From the NCBI RefSeq assembly GCF_024323335.1, contig NC_066581.1:177375330-177439329 (forward strand): DNA of 64,000 nt, written 5' to 3'. Origin of the DNA: Lathyrus oleraceus (lineage: Eukaryota; Streptophyta; Magnoliopsida; Fabales; Fabaceae). The notes under the pieces were generated by a model. It searched no databases. It was not told the origin of the DNA and saw nothing but the letters and a program-made list of their open reading frames with translations. The stretch's first letter is position 1, and each line of letters opens with the position of its first letter. Both the position numbers and the translations under genes were made by a program. Below, one piece after another: positions 47,625-59,896 of this stretch.

Positions 47625-48526
47625 CGCTATAATTGTTTCCTAGTGGGTTTAGCCTACTTTTTGCCTTTGTTGTATTGTATGTTTATATTTACTTGTGACA
47701 TATTTTTGTGCAAATTTGGGATGACTGTATTGTTTGTAATGTATGAATTGCTTGATATATCAATTGCTTGTGTGCTTGGTGGTCTCTTATGAGATGAGTT
47801 CTATACCCGAACTCGAGTGCACTTATGATAGGAGAATGGCATAGTCTTGTTGACTTGTGTGGAGTTATTCCTTAGCAAGTTGACTTGCAAGCCCATTCAC
47901 TTGGGTCTTGTTGGGGTCAATAATGTCACACGAGTAGTCGTGGTTAGGCATTACTCTTTCCTAAATATACCTTAGAAGCCAAGGACCTTAGATTACCTAG
48001 CCCATCTTGGCCTATTTTAGGATGTAATGCGAAGATCGTTCAAGTGTAAGATTTGATACGATTGTTACGCGATACTACACTCATAAGAGTCTCTCTTGAG
48101 AAATTTTTTGGAATACGAGTAGTCGTTTATCTGATAATATCCGAAAGATGAGATGATGACTATGGGGACCTCTTGTAGAACATGATAGTCAGGTTTAACC
48201 ATAGTACACTCCCTTTGGGTGGTTCTTAACCGAGACTCCATGCTCGTTACATGCAACAAACCCTTGATTCGCGGTTGATCCGTTCTTGTATATCCTTAAT
48301 ATCAATGGAACTTAGGTGTTGATAAGGTGCAAACCATAATCCACCAAAATGGATGATTGATATTAAGAATGACTTGAGCCATCCCGTGACTTTTGTGTGG
48401 CATGACTTGCTTGATCCTTGAGTGTGATTGTTGCATCCATGCATTCATGCATTCAAACACATCCATATCATCAACAATGAGGAAATTTTCAAGGAACTTA
48501 AGAGGTCTATTTGCAAATTTTCAGAC
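47625..48526 (+). other. Ogre B leader
   Basis: Non-coding leader between primer site and ORF1, T-rich. It contains GATACTACACTCA and GACTTGTGTGGAGTT, shared with G's leader. AAATTTTCAG ends two bases before the ORF1 ATG and looks like a 3' splice site. Confidence 0.65.
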
Positions 48527-49977
48527 ATGGATAAGCAAAGAAGGAATACGAAGAAGTACAGTTTCAGACAACCCGACTTGAAAGAGTTAAGAAGTTTGAC
48601 ACCCTATGTATTAGATCCCTTGGAGTTCAAGGCTCGTCATGGGAAGCTTCTGTCTATTCTTGCTACTCAGGTGGATGAAGGTCTGATGAGTGTGTTAGTG
48701 CAGTTCTATGATCCTCTGTACCGTTGCTTCACTTTCCCGGATTTCCAGCTTTTGCCTACTTTTGAGGAGTATGCCTATCTTGTGGGTATACCTATATTGG
48801 ATCAATTGCCATTCAGTGGCTTGGAGAGAGTTCCTTCTTCCCAAGAGATTGCTGATCTGTTGACATAGATGTATCTGATATTGATGCTCATATGACTACC
48901 AAAGGTGGAATTCAAGGTCTCCCATCTAATTTTCTCATCGCCCAAGCTACTTTGTTTGGGAAGGCCATGAGTGAGGACGCCTTTGAGGCCATATTTGTAC
49001 TTCTCATCTATGGGCTAGTGTTATTCCCCAACATCGACATTTTTGTGGATGTGAACACTATTAGGATTTTCTCTACTCTTAATCCCGTTCCGACTCTGTT
49101 GGGTGACACTTATTTCTCTTTCCATATGAGGAATGGAAAGGGTAGTGGTACCACTATGTGCTGTTTGCCTTTGTTGTACAAGTGGTTTATTTCGCACTTG
49201 CCACAGACGCTTGCCTTCAAGGAGAACAAAGGATGTCTATGGTGGTCGACGAGACTCATGTCTCTCACTAATGATGATATCTTTTGGTATAACCGTGTGT
49301 ATGATGGTGTCCAGATTAGTGATTCTTGTGGAGAATTCTCCAATGTGCCTCTTCTTGGTACATGTGGTGGGATTAACTACAACCCTATTTTAGCTCGCCG
49401 TCAGCTTGGGTTCCCCTTAAAGGATAAACCTAACAACATTCTGTTGGAAGATGTGTTCTTTCAAAAGGGTAAAGATCCCCAGAACTTGAAGGAGAGGATG
49501 GTCCACGCCTGGCGCAAGATTCATAGGAAGGGAAGGAAAGAGCTTGGTCCAAAGAATTGTATTGCTTTGGAACCCTACACCTCTTGGGTAAGGAGGAGAG
49601 CTTCTGAGTAACGCATGCCCTATGAATATCCGAGACCTACACCTATGGTTATGGTTGGGCCTTCAACCCTCCCTAACCAAGGAGTAGAGGAGTTGAGAGA
49701 TGAAGATCGTTCGCGTGCTTGGGTCCGTGAGCGAGAGGAGCTACTTCAGCAACTCAGAGATAAGGATGCTATGATAGAATTTTTGGAGCATCAGATTATT
49801 GATGAGCCAGATGATGTGGTTACTTCTTTTCTTCCTCAGCCTTCCAAGTTTTGGAAGAGGAAGAATGATCGGCTCACCAAGGAAAAGGAAGATATGGAGG
49901 AAGCCTATGAGAGAGAGGTGAAGGGGCTTCGTGTAGCTTATCTTCTGGTCTCGAGAGATTTGGACGATTGTTTCTAG
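48527..49977 (+). pseudogene. Ogre B ORF1 (DUF7745-like), frameshift and stop
   Basis: Start ATG 48527 (MDKQRRNTKKYSF), where G and B align. Core motifs are LVQFYDPLYRCFTFPDFQL, LPFSGLERVP, LLIYGLVLFPN, TLLGDTYFSFHMRN, LPLLYKWFISHLPQT and CGEFSNVPLLGTCGG. A frameshift occurs near 48866 and an in-frame TAA at 49609. Past it the frame continues from 49615 with a Glu/Arg-rich, probably coiled-coil C-terminus ending at 49977. This is the Ogre-specific protein upstream of gag, role unknown. D's version lacks the N-terminal ~30 residues shared by B and G. Confidence 0.86.
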
Positions 49978-50309
49978 GGTTCCATAGGATGTTCATTTTC
50001 CTTCTCTCTTATATTGTATTTGGTTACCAGGATTGTACTTCTTTGGTGTAAATTTTTTTCCAAATATTATTGATATGAGCATTTCCATATATGTCTTAAA
50101 AGAGTAATATTTCCAAAATATTTGCAAATAGATCTCTATAAAGTTCCTCAAAATAAAAATAAATCATATGCACAAACATTGCATGCATCATATGCATAAG
50201 CAGGTTTTGTTCAGAGCTTCTTGATCAGTGGTCTAACTCTGTGTTCTTCATTTATTTTGAAGACAAGCTGACGCACCGGTACAACACCAGGGCCAATCTA
50301 CCAAAGTTG
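49978..50309 (+). other. Ogre B spacer between ORF1 and gag
   Basis: A/T-rich spacer with CATAAGCAGGTTTTG shortly before gag, as in G. No gene seen. Confidence 0.55.
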
Positions 50310-53300
50310 ATGGATCATCTTGAACAAGAGAACCGTGAATTGAAGGAAGAAGTAGCTAGGCTGACTACCCTGGTGGAGTCATTCCTGGCCGTTTAGAGCC
50401 AGTCTTCTCCAACGCCTGCAACTCCTCCCTAGAGGACGGTCATCTCAGAGGTAGCTTCCTCTACTATGCCTGCCACCATTGTTGATTTTGCTCCATCTGC
50501 TATGCCAGCCGGGTTTCCCTGGGGGATGCCCTCGAACTTTGTGCCAGAGGGTATTGTCCCTACCTTTGCTTCTATGCCGACATCTAGCCCGGTCCTTGCT
50601 GTGCCACCTCCCATTATGCACATGTTACCATGAGTTGAAGACACCATTTATCATTCTGAGCCGTCTGAGGGCCCAAATGTTTATGAGAAAATGGATGCTA
50701 TGAATGACCAATTCCTTGAGCTGCGCAAGGAACTAAAGACTCTAAGAGGGAAAGACCTCTTCGGTAAATCTGCTGCTGAGTTGTGCCTCGTGCCCAACGT
50801 TAAAATTCCTATCAAGTTCAAAGTACCTGACTTTGAAAAATATAAGGGAAACACTTGCCCTCTCAGCCATCTTGTGATGTACGCACGCAAGATGTCAACC
50901 CAGACTAACAACGATCAACTCCTCATCCACTATTTCCAGGACAGCCTTTCCGGCGCCGCACTCAAATGGTATATGGGTCTATATAGTGCGAACAACTGCT
51001 CCTTCAACGACCTTGGCGAAGCTTTCTTCAAGCAGTACAAGTACAATGTTGATATGGCTCTCGATAGGGATCAGCTCAGGGCTATGTCCCAGAAGGAGAA
51101 GGAAACGTTCAAGGAGTACGCCCAGAGGTGGCGTGAATTGGCTGCACAGATTGTGCCCCCACTCAAAGAGAAGGAAATGACCAAGACCTTTCTGAAGACC
51201 TTGAGCTCATTTTATTACAAGAGGATGATAGCTAGTGCTCCCTCGGAATTCACCGAAATGGTGAACATGTGGATGAGGCTAGAGGAAGGAGTCTGGGAAG
51301 GAAGTTTGACCCGTGATGAAGACTCTTCTGCAAAGCGGTATGGAGGCTTTGTAAAGAAGAAAGAGGGAGAGGCACATGCCGTGTCTTCCCATATTAAAAG
51401 AAGACCCTCTGTAAAGAGGAAGACTGTCCTCCTTGCTAGTAACCAGCACCAGGTGGCTCATGTAGCACCTTCCTTCAGGGAAACTCAACATTATCAACAA
51501 CAACCGCAACATCAACAATATCAACAACAGCAGCATTGTCCGCAACAGCAGGCCTACCAGCCTCGAAACAACAACAATACCAACACTAGCTATGATAGGA
51601 AGAGGGTCACTTTCGATCCAATTCTAATGACCTATGCTGAACTATATCCGTCTTTGATAGATAGAAAGCTGATCACTCCACGTGACCCACCTGCTGTACC
51701 GACCAACCCTCAGTGGTGGTACAAGCCTGAGCTACACTGTGTATATCATTCCGGTGCTCCTGGACATGATGTGGAGAACTGCTATCCCCTGAAGACCAAG
51801 GTGCAAGACCTTGTTAGAAGTGGGATCTTGTTTTTCGAGGACGTAGGTCCGAATGTAAAGAAGAACCCATTGCCCGAGCATGGGAAATCTACCGTGAACA
51901 TGGTCCAAGGTTGCCCTGGCAAATATAAATTCCTGTATGTTAGTCATATCAGGCAATCTTTGGTCGAGATGCACAAACTATTATGTGGATACAATCATTA
52001 TGAGCATGACCATGACAGATGCCGAGTGTGCATTGTCAACAAGAGAGGATGTCGCCAAGTCAGGAAGGACATCCAAGAGATGCTGGATCAGGGTGTGATC
52101 GAGATACTTCAGAATCGTGATGAGGATGAAGTTAATGTTATATCCCCTGTTTTCAGAATTCCAGAGCCTGTTGTCGTCAAGTATGATGGCAACAAGAAGA
52201 AGGCTTCTCCATCTCTTATAATCAAGCCAGCGGGCCCGGTCCCGTACTCTTCAGATAAAGCTGTTCCCTACAGATATAACGCGATTGCGTTGGAAGACGG
52301 GAAGGAGGTGGCATTTCCCTCCACTTCTGTTGTAAGTATATCTGACGTTAGTGGTGTGACCCGCAATGGTCGTGTTTTTTCGACGCCGCCGAAACCCCAT
52401 GTAGACGTCTTGAGAAGAGCTGATGCTGTTAATAATTCTGCCAGTCCCGTGGGGACTTCTTCTCCTCCTCCGAATCCGGAACTTGTTATTGATAAATCTA
52501 CTAAAGCTCCTGTCCTTGTTGGCCAGAATGGCATTCTGAAAGAGGACTGTGATGAGATGCTAAGGCTCATCAAAAGGAGCGAGTATAATGTTGTTGATCA
52601 ACTGCTTCAAACTCCATCAAAGATATCTGTCCTATCTTTGCTGATGAATTCTGAGCCACACCGTGAAGCTTTGCAGAGGGTGTTAGACGTGGCATACGTG
52701 GATCACGATGTCACAATTGAACAGTTTGATACCATTGTTGCAAACATAACTGCTTGTAACAATTTGAGCTTTTGCGATGCTGATCTTCTCGAGGAGGGAA
52801 AAGACCACAATTTGGCTTTACACATTTCCATGAATTGAAAGGATGATGCCTTCTCTAATGTGCTGGTAGACACAGGGTCATCGCTCAATGTGTTGCCAAA
52901 ATCCACTACGGCCAAACTTTCTTTTCAGGGGCCTCCCATGAGCAGAGTGGAGTGGTAGTTAAAGATTTTGATGGATCCAGGAAAACTGTGATTGGCGAAG
53001 TTGAGCTCCCAATCAAGATTGGACCTAGTGATTTCCAAATCACTTTCCAGGTCATGGATATCCACCCATCATATAACTGTTTGCTTGGTAGACCATGGAT
53101 TCACGAGGAAGGCGCCATGACATCCACCCTACACCAAAAGTTAAAATTCGTCAAGAATAAGAAGTTGGTGGTGATAGGGGGAGAGAAGGCTCTCTTGGTA
53201 AGCCATTTGTCTTCCTTTTCCTATATAGATGTTGAGGATGAGGTTGGGACTCGGTTCCAAGCCTTATCTATTGCTGAGCCTTCAAGGAAAGGAACTTCTT

Positions 53301-53598
53301 CATTTGCATCCTACAATGATGCGAAGTTGGCCATTGAGCATGGCGCAACTACTGGTTTAGGACAAATGATAAAGCTGGAAGACAATAAATCCCGGGCTGG
53401 CATAGGGTACTCTTCAGGCACTTTCAACGAGCATGGGTTGTTCCATAGTGGTGGTTTCATCCACACGGTCGAAGACCGAGAGGCTGCTGCTTTAGTGGAA
53501 GATGATGTAGAGGAGGATCTTGGCAACTTTGTCATCCCTGGAGGAGTCTGCAATAATTTGGTCGTTGTTGATGTTCCAACAGTTGTCCATAAGTCCAC
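50310..53598 (+). pseudogene. Ogre B Gag-protease (several stops, one frameshift)
   Basis: Start ATG 50310 (MDHLEQENRELKEE, coiled-coil start). Stops lie at 50397, 50433 and 50633; the frame is then open from 50634 to 52835. Gag core: CPLSHLVMYARKMSTQT, LLIHYFQDSLSGAALKWYMG. A Gln/His-rich stretch is encoded at 51484-51560. The CCHC-like knuckle CVYHSGAPGHDVENC lies near 51740. A TGA at 52836 separates gag from the protease active site DTGSS (52869-52883). One base is missing near 52945 and the frame continues to the intron donor at 53598 (SYNCLLGRPWIHEEGA). The product would be capsid and aspartic protease; it is inactive as it stands. Confidence 0.9.
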
Positions 53599-53870
53599 GT
53601 AATGTGTTCACTTTTGTTTAAAAACCCTTCTCCCATGCCAAAAGGGGAAGTGATGAAATTGTTGGCACATTAATACAATGATATTCATTCAATAATTACA
53701 TGTTAAATATTTGTTTTTCCAAATTATTTTTTCCTTTTTTTGCTTTTTGCATGAAATTGGTGATCACTAAAAAACCTAAAAAAGAGAATAAAATCAGTCT
53801 TTCCATCTGCATAATGATTTTCTTTGCTTGAATTCTGAAATCTCTTTTTACATCCAAAATCAATATACAG
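53599..53870 (+). other. Ogre B intron between protease and RT
   Basis: GT-AG interval of 272 nt: donor CCAC|GTAATG, acceptor AATATACAG|GTTGAT. The TAA stop of the protease frame spans the donor, so only spliced RNA can continue into RT. Joining keeps the frame, with a Thr codon formed across the junction. Element A has the same structure at 10245-10510. Confidence 0.82.
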
Positions 53871-56800
53871 GTTGATCAAACCCATTGAACATAATGATCT
53901 GACACCATCTCCCAACTTTGAGTTCCCTGTATTTGAGACAGAAGAAGATGATGTTGAAGAGATTCCTGATGAGATTACCTGTTTGCTTGAGCATAAAGAG
54001 AAGATCATTCAGCCGTATCTCGAGAATTTGGAAACAGTCAACTTAGGGTCTGAGGATTGTGTTTGCGAAGTGAAGATTGAGGCACTCCTGGAAGACTATG
54101 TAAAGAAGGGGTTGATTGAGTTGCTACGAGAATACGTCGACGTCTTTGCCTGGTCGTATGAAGACACGCCTAGTCTAGATACAGATATTGCGCAACACTT
54201 CCTGCCTTTGAAGCCTGAGTGTGTGCCTGTGAAGTAGAAGCTCAAAAGAACTCATCCTGATATGGCAGTGAAGATTAAAGAAGAAGTTCAAAAGCAAATT
54301 GATGCGGGGTTTCTGGTGAATTCTACATATCCTCAATGGGTGGCCAATATTGTGCATGTGCCTAACAAAGATGGAAAAATCCGAATAAGTGTGGACTATA
54401 GAGACTTGAATAAAGCTAGTCCGAAAGATGATTTTCCTCTACCACATATTGATATATTGGTAGACAATACAACTAAATTCAATGTCTTCTCATTTATGGA
54501 TGGATTTTCCGGTTATAACCAGATCAAAATGGCACCCGAGGATATGGAGAAGACAACATTCATCACACCTTAGGGAACATTCTGTTATCGAGTGATGCCC
54601 TTCGGTTTGAAGAACGCCAGAGCCACGTATCGACGAGCTATGACTACCTTGTTTCATGATATGATGCACAAGGAGATCGAGGTATATGTTGATGATATGA
54701 TTGCAAAGTTGAGAACGGAAGATGAACATGTAGAGCACTTGTTGAAGCTTTTTCAACGCTTGAGGAAGTACAAACTTCGTCTGAATCCGAACAAGTGCAC
54801 ATTTGGAGTCCGTTCCGGCAAGTTATTGGGCTTTATTGTCAGTGAAAGAGGTATTGAGGTTGACCCTCTCAAGGTCAAAGCAATACAAGAGATGCCTGCG
54901 CCCAAGACTGAGAAGCAAGTCCGAGTTTTTCTTGGCCGCTTGAATTATATTTCCAAATTTATATCCCACATGACTGCCACATGTTCGCCTATATTCAAGC
55001 TCCTCCGGAAAGATCAGCGTCATGATTGGACCGAGGATTTCCAGAAGGCCTTCGACAGTATCAAAGAGTATCTGTACGAACCTCCGATTCTGTCTCCTCC
55101 TGTTGAAGGGATACCTTTGATTATGTACTTGACCGTTCTTGAAGACTCTATGGGTTTTGTATTGGGTCAGCAAGATGAACCAGGGAAGAAGGAGTATGCT
55201 ATATACTATATGAGTAAGAAGTTCACTGATTGTGAGTCTCGATACTCAATGCTTGAGAAAACATGTTGTGCTTTGGCTTGGGCCGTTAAGCGTTTACGCC
55301 AGTATATGTTGAATCATATGACTTGGTTGATATCCAAAATGGATCCAATCAAGTATATCTTTGAGAAGCCTGCTTTAACTGGGAGGATTGCCCGTTGGCA
55401 GATGTTATTGTCTGAGTATGATATTGAGTATCGAGCTCAAAAAGCTATTAAAGGTAGTATCTTGGCTGACCACTTGGCACATCAACCAATTGAGGATTAT
55501 CAGTCTGTTCAGTACGACTTCCCTGATGAGGAGATTCTGTATTTGAAAATGAAAGATTGCGATGAGCCTACGCTCGATGAAGGGCCAGAGCCAGGTTCCC
55601 GATGGGGTATGGTATTCAATGGTGCTATTAATCAATATGAAAATGGTATTGGGGCAATGATTATTACTCCTCAGGGCACACATTTTCCTTTTACAGCAAG
55701 GCTAACTTTCAAATGCACGAATAACATGGCGGAATATAAGGCCTGTATTATGGGATTGGAAGAATGTATTGATCTTAGGATCAAACATCTTGATGTTTAT
55801 GGTTATTCGGCCCTTGTTGTTAATCAGATTAAGGGAGAATGGGAGACGAATCAGCTCAGCCTCATCCCATATAGAGATTATGCGAGGAGGATTTCAACAT
55901 TCTTTACTAAGGTTGACTTCCATCATATTCCTCGAGATGAGAATCGGATGGCAGATGCTCTTGCTACACTTGCTTCAATGATTATGGTGAAATATTGGAA
56001 TGAAGTCCCCAATATCACTATGATGCACTTGGATAGACCAACTCATGTATTTGCAGTTGAAGAAGTGAAATATGATAAGCCATGGTATTATGATATCAAG
56101 TGCTTTCTCCAAAGTCAGATTTACCCGCCTGGGGCATCTGTTAAAGATAAGAAGACTTTGAGGAGATTATCTGGCAGTTTCTACCTCAATGGCGATGTGC
56201 TTTACAAGAGGAATTTTGACATGGTTTTGCTCAGATGCGTGGATAGACACGAAGCAGACCTGTTAATGACTAAAGTCCATGAGGGTTCGTTTAGTACTCA
56301 TTCCAATGGACATGCCATGGCCAAGAAGATGTTGAGAGCAGGCTACTATTGGCTGACAATGGAGTCTGATTGCTGCAAGTATGTGAAGAAATGCCACAAG
56401 TGTCAGATCTATGCGGATAAGATTCATATTCCCCCGACACTTCTGAATGTTATTTCATCACCATGGCGTTTCTCCATGTGGGGGATTGATATGATTGGCA
56501 TGATAGAGCCAAAGGCGTCGAACGGTCACCGTTTCATTCTCGTAGCTATTGATTATTTCACCAAGTGGGTTGAAGCGGCATCGTATATGAATGTGACCAG
56601 GCAGGTGGTTGTGAAGTTTATCAAGAATCAACTCATATGCTGTTATGGTGTGCCAGACAAGATCATTACTGATAATGGATCTAACTTGAACAACAAGATG
56701 ATGAAAGAGCTGTGTAGAGAGTTCAAGATTACACATCATAATTCTTCTCCTTATAGACCCAAGATGAATGGGGCTGTTGAAGTTGCTAACAAAAACATTA

Positions 56801-57330
56801 AGAAGATTATCCAGAAGATGGTCGTTACGTACAAGGATTGGCATAGGATGCTGCCATTTGCTTTGCATGGCTATCGTACATCTATCCGCACTTCAACAGG
56901 GGCAACCCCTTTCTCTCTTGTTTATGACATGGAGGCTGTGCTCCCCGTGGAGGTTGAGATCCCATCAATGAGAGTCTTGATGGAAGCCAAGTTGACTGAG
57001 GCTGAATGGGTTCAGAGTCGTTATGACCAACTGAATTTGATTGAAGAGAAGAGATTAACTGCCATGTGCCATGGTCAGTTGTATCAGCAAAGGATGAAGA
57101 AAGCCTTTGATAAGAAGGTCAAGCCTCGCGTGTTCTGATAAGGTGACCTCGTGCTCAAGAAAGCTTTGTCTTTCGGGCCCGATTCCAGGGGAAAGTGGAC
57201 TCCAAACTATGAAGGTGCATAGGTTGTTAAGAGAGCCTTTTCAGGCGGTGCTTTGATACTTATAACTATGGATGGGGAGGATTTCACTCGTCTTGTGAAT
57301 TCAGATGCTGTCAAGAAATACTTCGCCTAA
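53871..57330 (+). pseudogene. Ogre B RT, double RNase H and integrase (nonsense mutations)
   Basis: Pol part of B, collinear with A. RT motifs VDYRDLNKASPKDDF, FSFMDGFSGYNQI and YVDD are visible. Stops at 54235, 54571, 57136, 57139 and ~57219 break it; the longest open run is 54592-57138. The second RNase H has lost acidic residues that A keeps: MVFNG for MVFDG and VYGYSAL for VYGDSAL. The integrase has HHCC (HEGSFSTHSNGH, CKYVKKCHKC) and D, D, E (WGIDMIG, DNGSN, GAVEVANKN). The frame ends with KKYFA and a TAA at 57328. Most stops replace Gln, Trp or Arg codons, consistent with C-to-T changes. Confidence 0.92.
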
Positions 57331-57345
57331 AATAAAAACAGAATA

Positions 57346-57528
57346 GCTCGCTAAGTTGAAAACTTGAAAGGGAGGCTTAGGCAAAAATGAGTGTCTCGGT
57401 GGATTGAAAACCCGAAAGGGCGATCCAGGCAAAAGTTAGAGACATAAAAAAAGGGAAAAAAAAGAATATATATATATCCCGCTAGATTGAGTACCTCACC
57501 CTGGGGCAATCTAGGCAAAAATTAGGGA
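57346..57528 (+). ncRNA. Three tandem stem-loop units downstream of integrase (element B)
   Basis: Unit 1 57346-57392: closing GCTC/GAGT, inner CTAAGTT/GGCTTAG. Unit 2 57393-57443: GTCTC/GAGAC, GGATTG/CGATCC, CCC-GAAA-GGG. Unit 3 57477-57528: TCCC/GGGA, CTAGATTG/CAATCTAG. All three keep AGGCAAAA after the inner stem. Stem sequences differ but pair. It lies 15 bases after the integrase stop and would be part of the element RNA. Confidence 0.6.
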
Positions 57529-59896
57529 TTTTGGCAAGTAACTGCATCCTGACAAGACTTTGTTCTGCAAGTTGTCGTCTGTCAAAGATTCTCACTTAAT
57601 CATCGTTAACTGAAGCTTCAAATACATTGGATTCGGAGTTGGTGGAGAAATGGTCATTATGTTCAATGTAGTCCTTTTTCCAATATATATCACCAATTTC
57701 AAATTTGTAAAGATCCATGGAGTCCCGCCATTTGCGGACTACCATTCTATCAAATAAATTTGAGCCTTTATCCAATTCTTGGCACTCTTATTTGTTTATG
57801 CTTAACAAATGTTTGCATGTCTTAATTGGTAAATATCATTGTTTTAAACAAATAAAGTTTTTATAAATTGTTTTTTTAAACAAAGCGAACATTCACGGTG
57901 ATCGAAAAGATATGTGGAACGTCTTCAGTGCTCTCCCAAGGATAGTACGATCTCCAAAAGGGTAAGACATTCCTAGCATATTTGTATCATTTTCATCATC
58001 TTTTAGGTTGTCTCATCAGCAAGCGTTGAGAAGGGCGATACATCATCAAGTCCCCAGGGAGTCTGAAGTGTTGGCCTAGATCTTCTTGGAGACGTGTATG
58101 CCTCCATCCTCAAGCCCCAGAGAGTCTGATGCTAGCATTTGTGTTTTATCAATTATATGGTTGTCATCCTTTGTATGGACTGACCTAAAATCCTTTATAG
58201 ATTGATAAAACAAGTAATATGCTATCTATTTTCGAGGAAGTTGGTCTTCCCTCGGCATAATTGGAAATCTCCCGTAGAGTGAGCAGGAATTCCCGGCATG
58301 CGTGGAAATCCTCAAGCAGTTTGGCTTATAGTTTCTCCCCAGCAGGTTTGCCCATAATGCATCCCCGGTAGTTTTGCTCACAGTAGACTGTCCCCGGTTG
58401 GATCGCCTTTAGCCTTCCCCAGCGGAGCGGTGGTTCTCCCCTTTTGGATGAGATGTCTTCCCAGCAGGTGAGAAGTGTGGAACTTCTGTTTGGTGGTTGT
58501 TCCCCACAGAATCTCACATTATCCGTGTTGAACTCCCCAGTAGAGTTTCTTCTATGATGGATCTTTCGTCTTGTCGGCAGCAAGTCCCTGGCGGTGACTC
58601 TTTGGCTTCCTCCAGCTAAGACGTTTTTTGATCCCAGTCTGATATTGGAAGATGTGTTGTTTCTCTCCCCAGCGGATTGATTTGTTCCTTCTCCCGGTGG
58701 CGAAGGTGTTTCTTCAGCCGTTAGAAGAAAATGTTTGGTTGATGTGTTTCTATTTGATGGTTGTTCCTCACAGAATTTCACGTCATCTCCTGATGAGATC
58801 CCCAATAGAGTTCTTCTACGACTGATCTTATCCACATCTCCGCGTGATCCCGAGAATTGTTGGAAGATCCCCAACATTTGGTAGTTGTGACCTTTGCTTA
58901 TCCCCAACAGCGGTCTCTGATCCCCAGTAACCCTGCTTGTTCCCCTAGCAGCAGTCTGTGTGTCCTGGTATTTGATGATCCCCACCAGATCGGATTTCTC
59001 CTGTGGGCCTGGCCTTCTCTTTTGAGATGTTATACCGGATGTCTGTCCATTGATTCTTGGACCTGTTTGTGTTAGATATGTCTATTTGTCAGCATTAATC
59101 ATACATAAACCACACATATACATGCATAATCATAGCATTCAGATATTCATGTTACATCTTTTGCCATATATCTTTGCTTGTTATTTCCTGCTATTGGTGA
59201 AATGTTCTTCCCCAAGCAGATGTTTGTGTCTGATCTCTCCATATAAGAGTCAACCCTTAGGCAAAGAATGTCTATCTTTCTTTTATCGTTCCCCACTGAG
59301 TTATGTCTTAGTGGATGGTTATTGTTTCAGTTTCCTCCCTAAATATGTATTGGGATGGAATTACTCCCCTGAGTTATATCCTCATCGGGTTGAGTCTTGT
59401 TTCATTGTGTCTCTCTAGTTTGTTCCTAGATTGACTCCTCTCTTGTTATTTCCCCTGCCGTTCCCTGTGGTTCGTTTGTTCAATTACTTAATAACTAGTA
59501 ATTATCCACCTTCCCCAGTGGATACTTCCGTGGCCTCCTACCCAGTAACCGGTAGGTGTAAGTCCTATTTCTGTGGTTTTCTACCCAGTAACCGGTAGAT
59601 GTAATCCCTTTTTTGTTGGTTATCTTTATCCAATATTCGGTATGGATATTCCTTCATTTTTGAGTATACCACCCAGTAACCGGTGATATATCTCTTGGAT
59701 AAATGCTCTTATCCGACAATTTATCCCCCGGAAGTCATCTTTCATTTACCCTTTTTATTTGGGTAATAATTGTTTCTCATTTTGATTGGTCATCATTGTA
59801 TACCCAGTATCCGGTATCCCGATGTCCTTTCTTTTCGGTCGATTTATCCTTTATTAACCCAGTAACCGGTTGTGGATAATCTTCCATGCGAGTATG

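Noticed and set aside
57346..57528. tRNA or CRISPR-like interpretation of the three repeated units
   Set aside because: No anticodon arm or T-loop consensus, and only three non-identical units without uniform spacers; eukaryotic retroelement context.
58326..58985. 219-codon antisense ORF in B's 3' region
   Set aside because: It lies in repetitive non-coding sequence; its repeated peptide reflects DNA duplication, and no known domain is visible.
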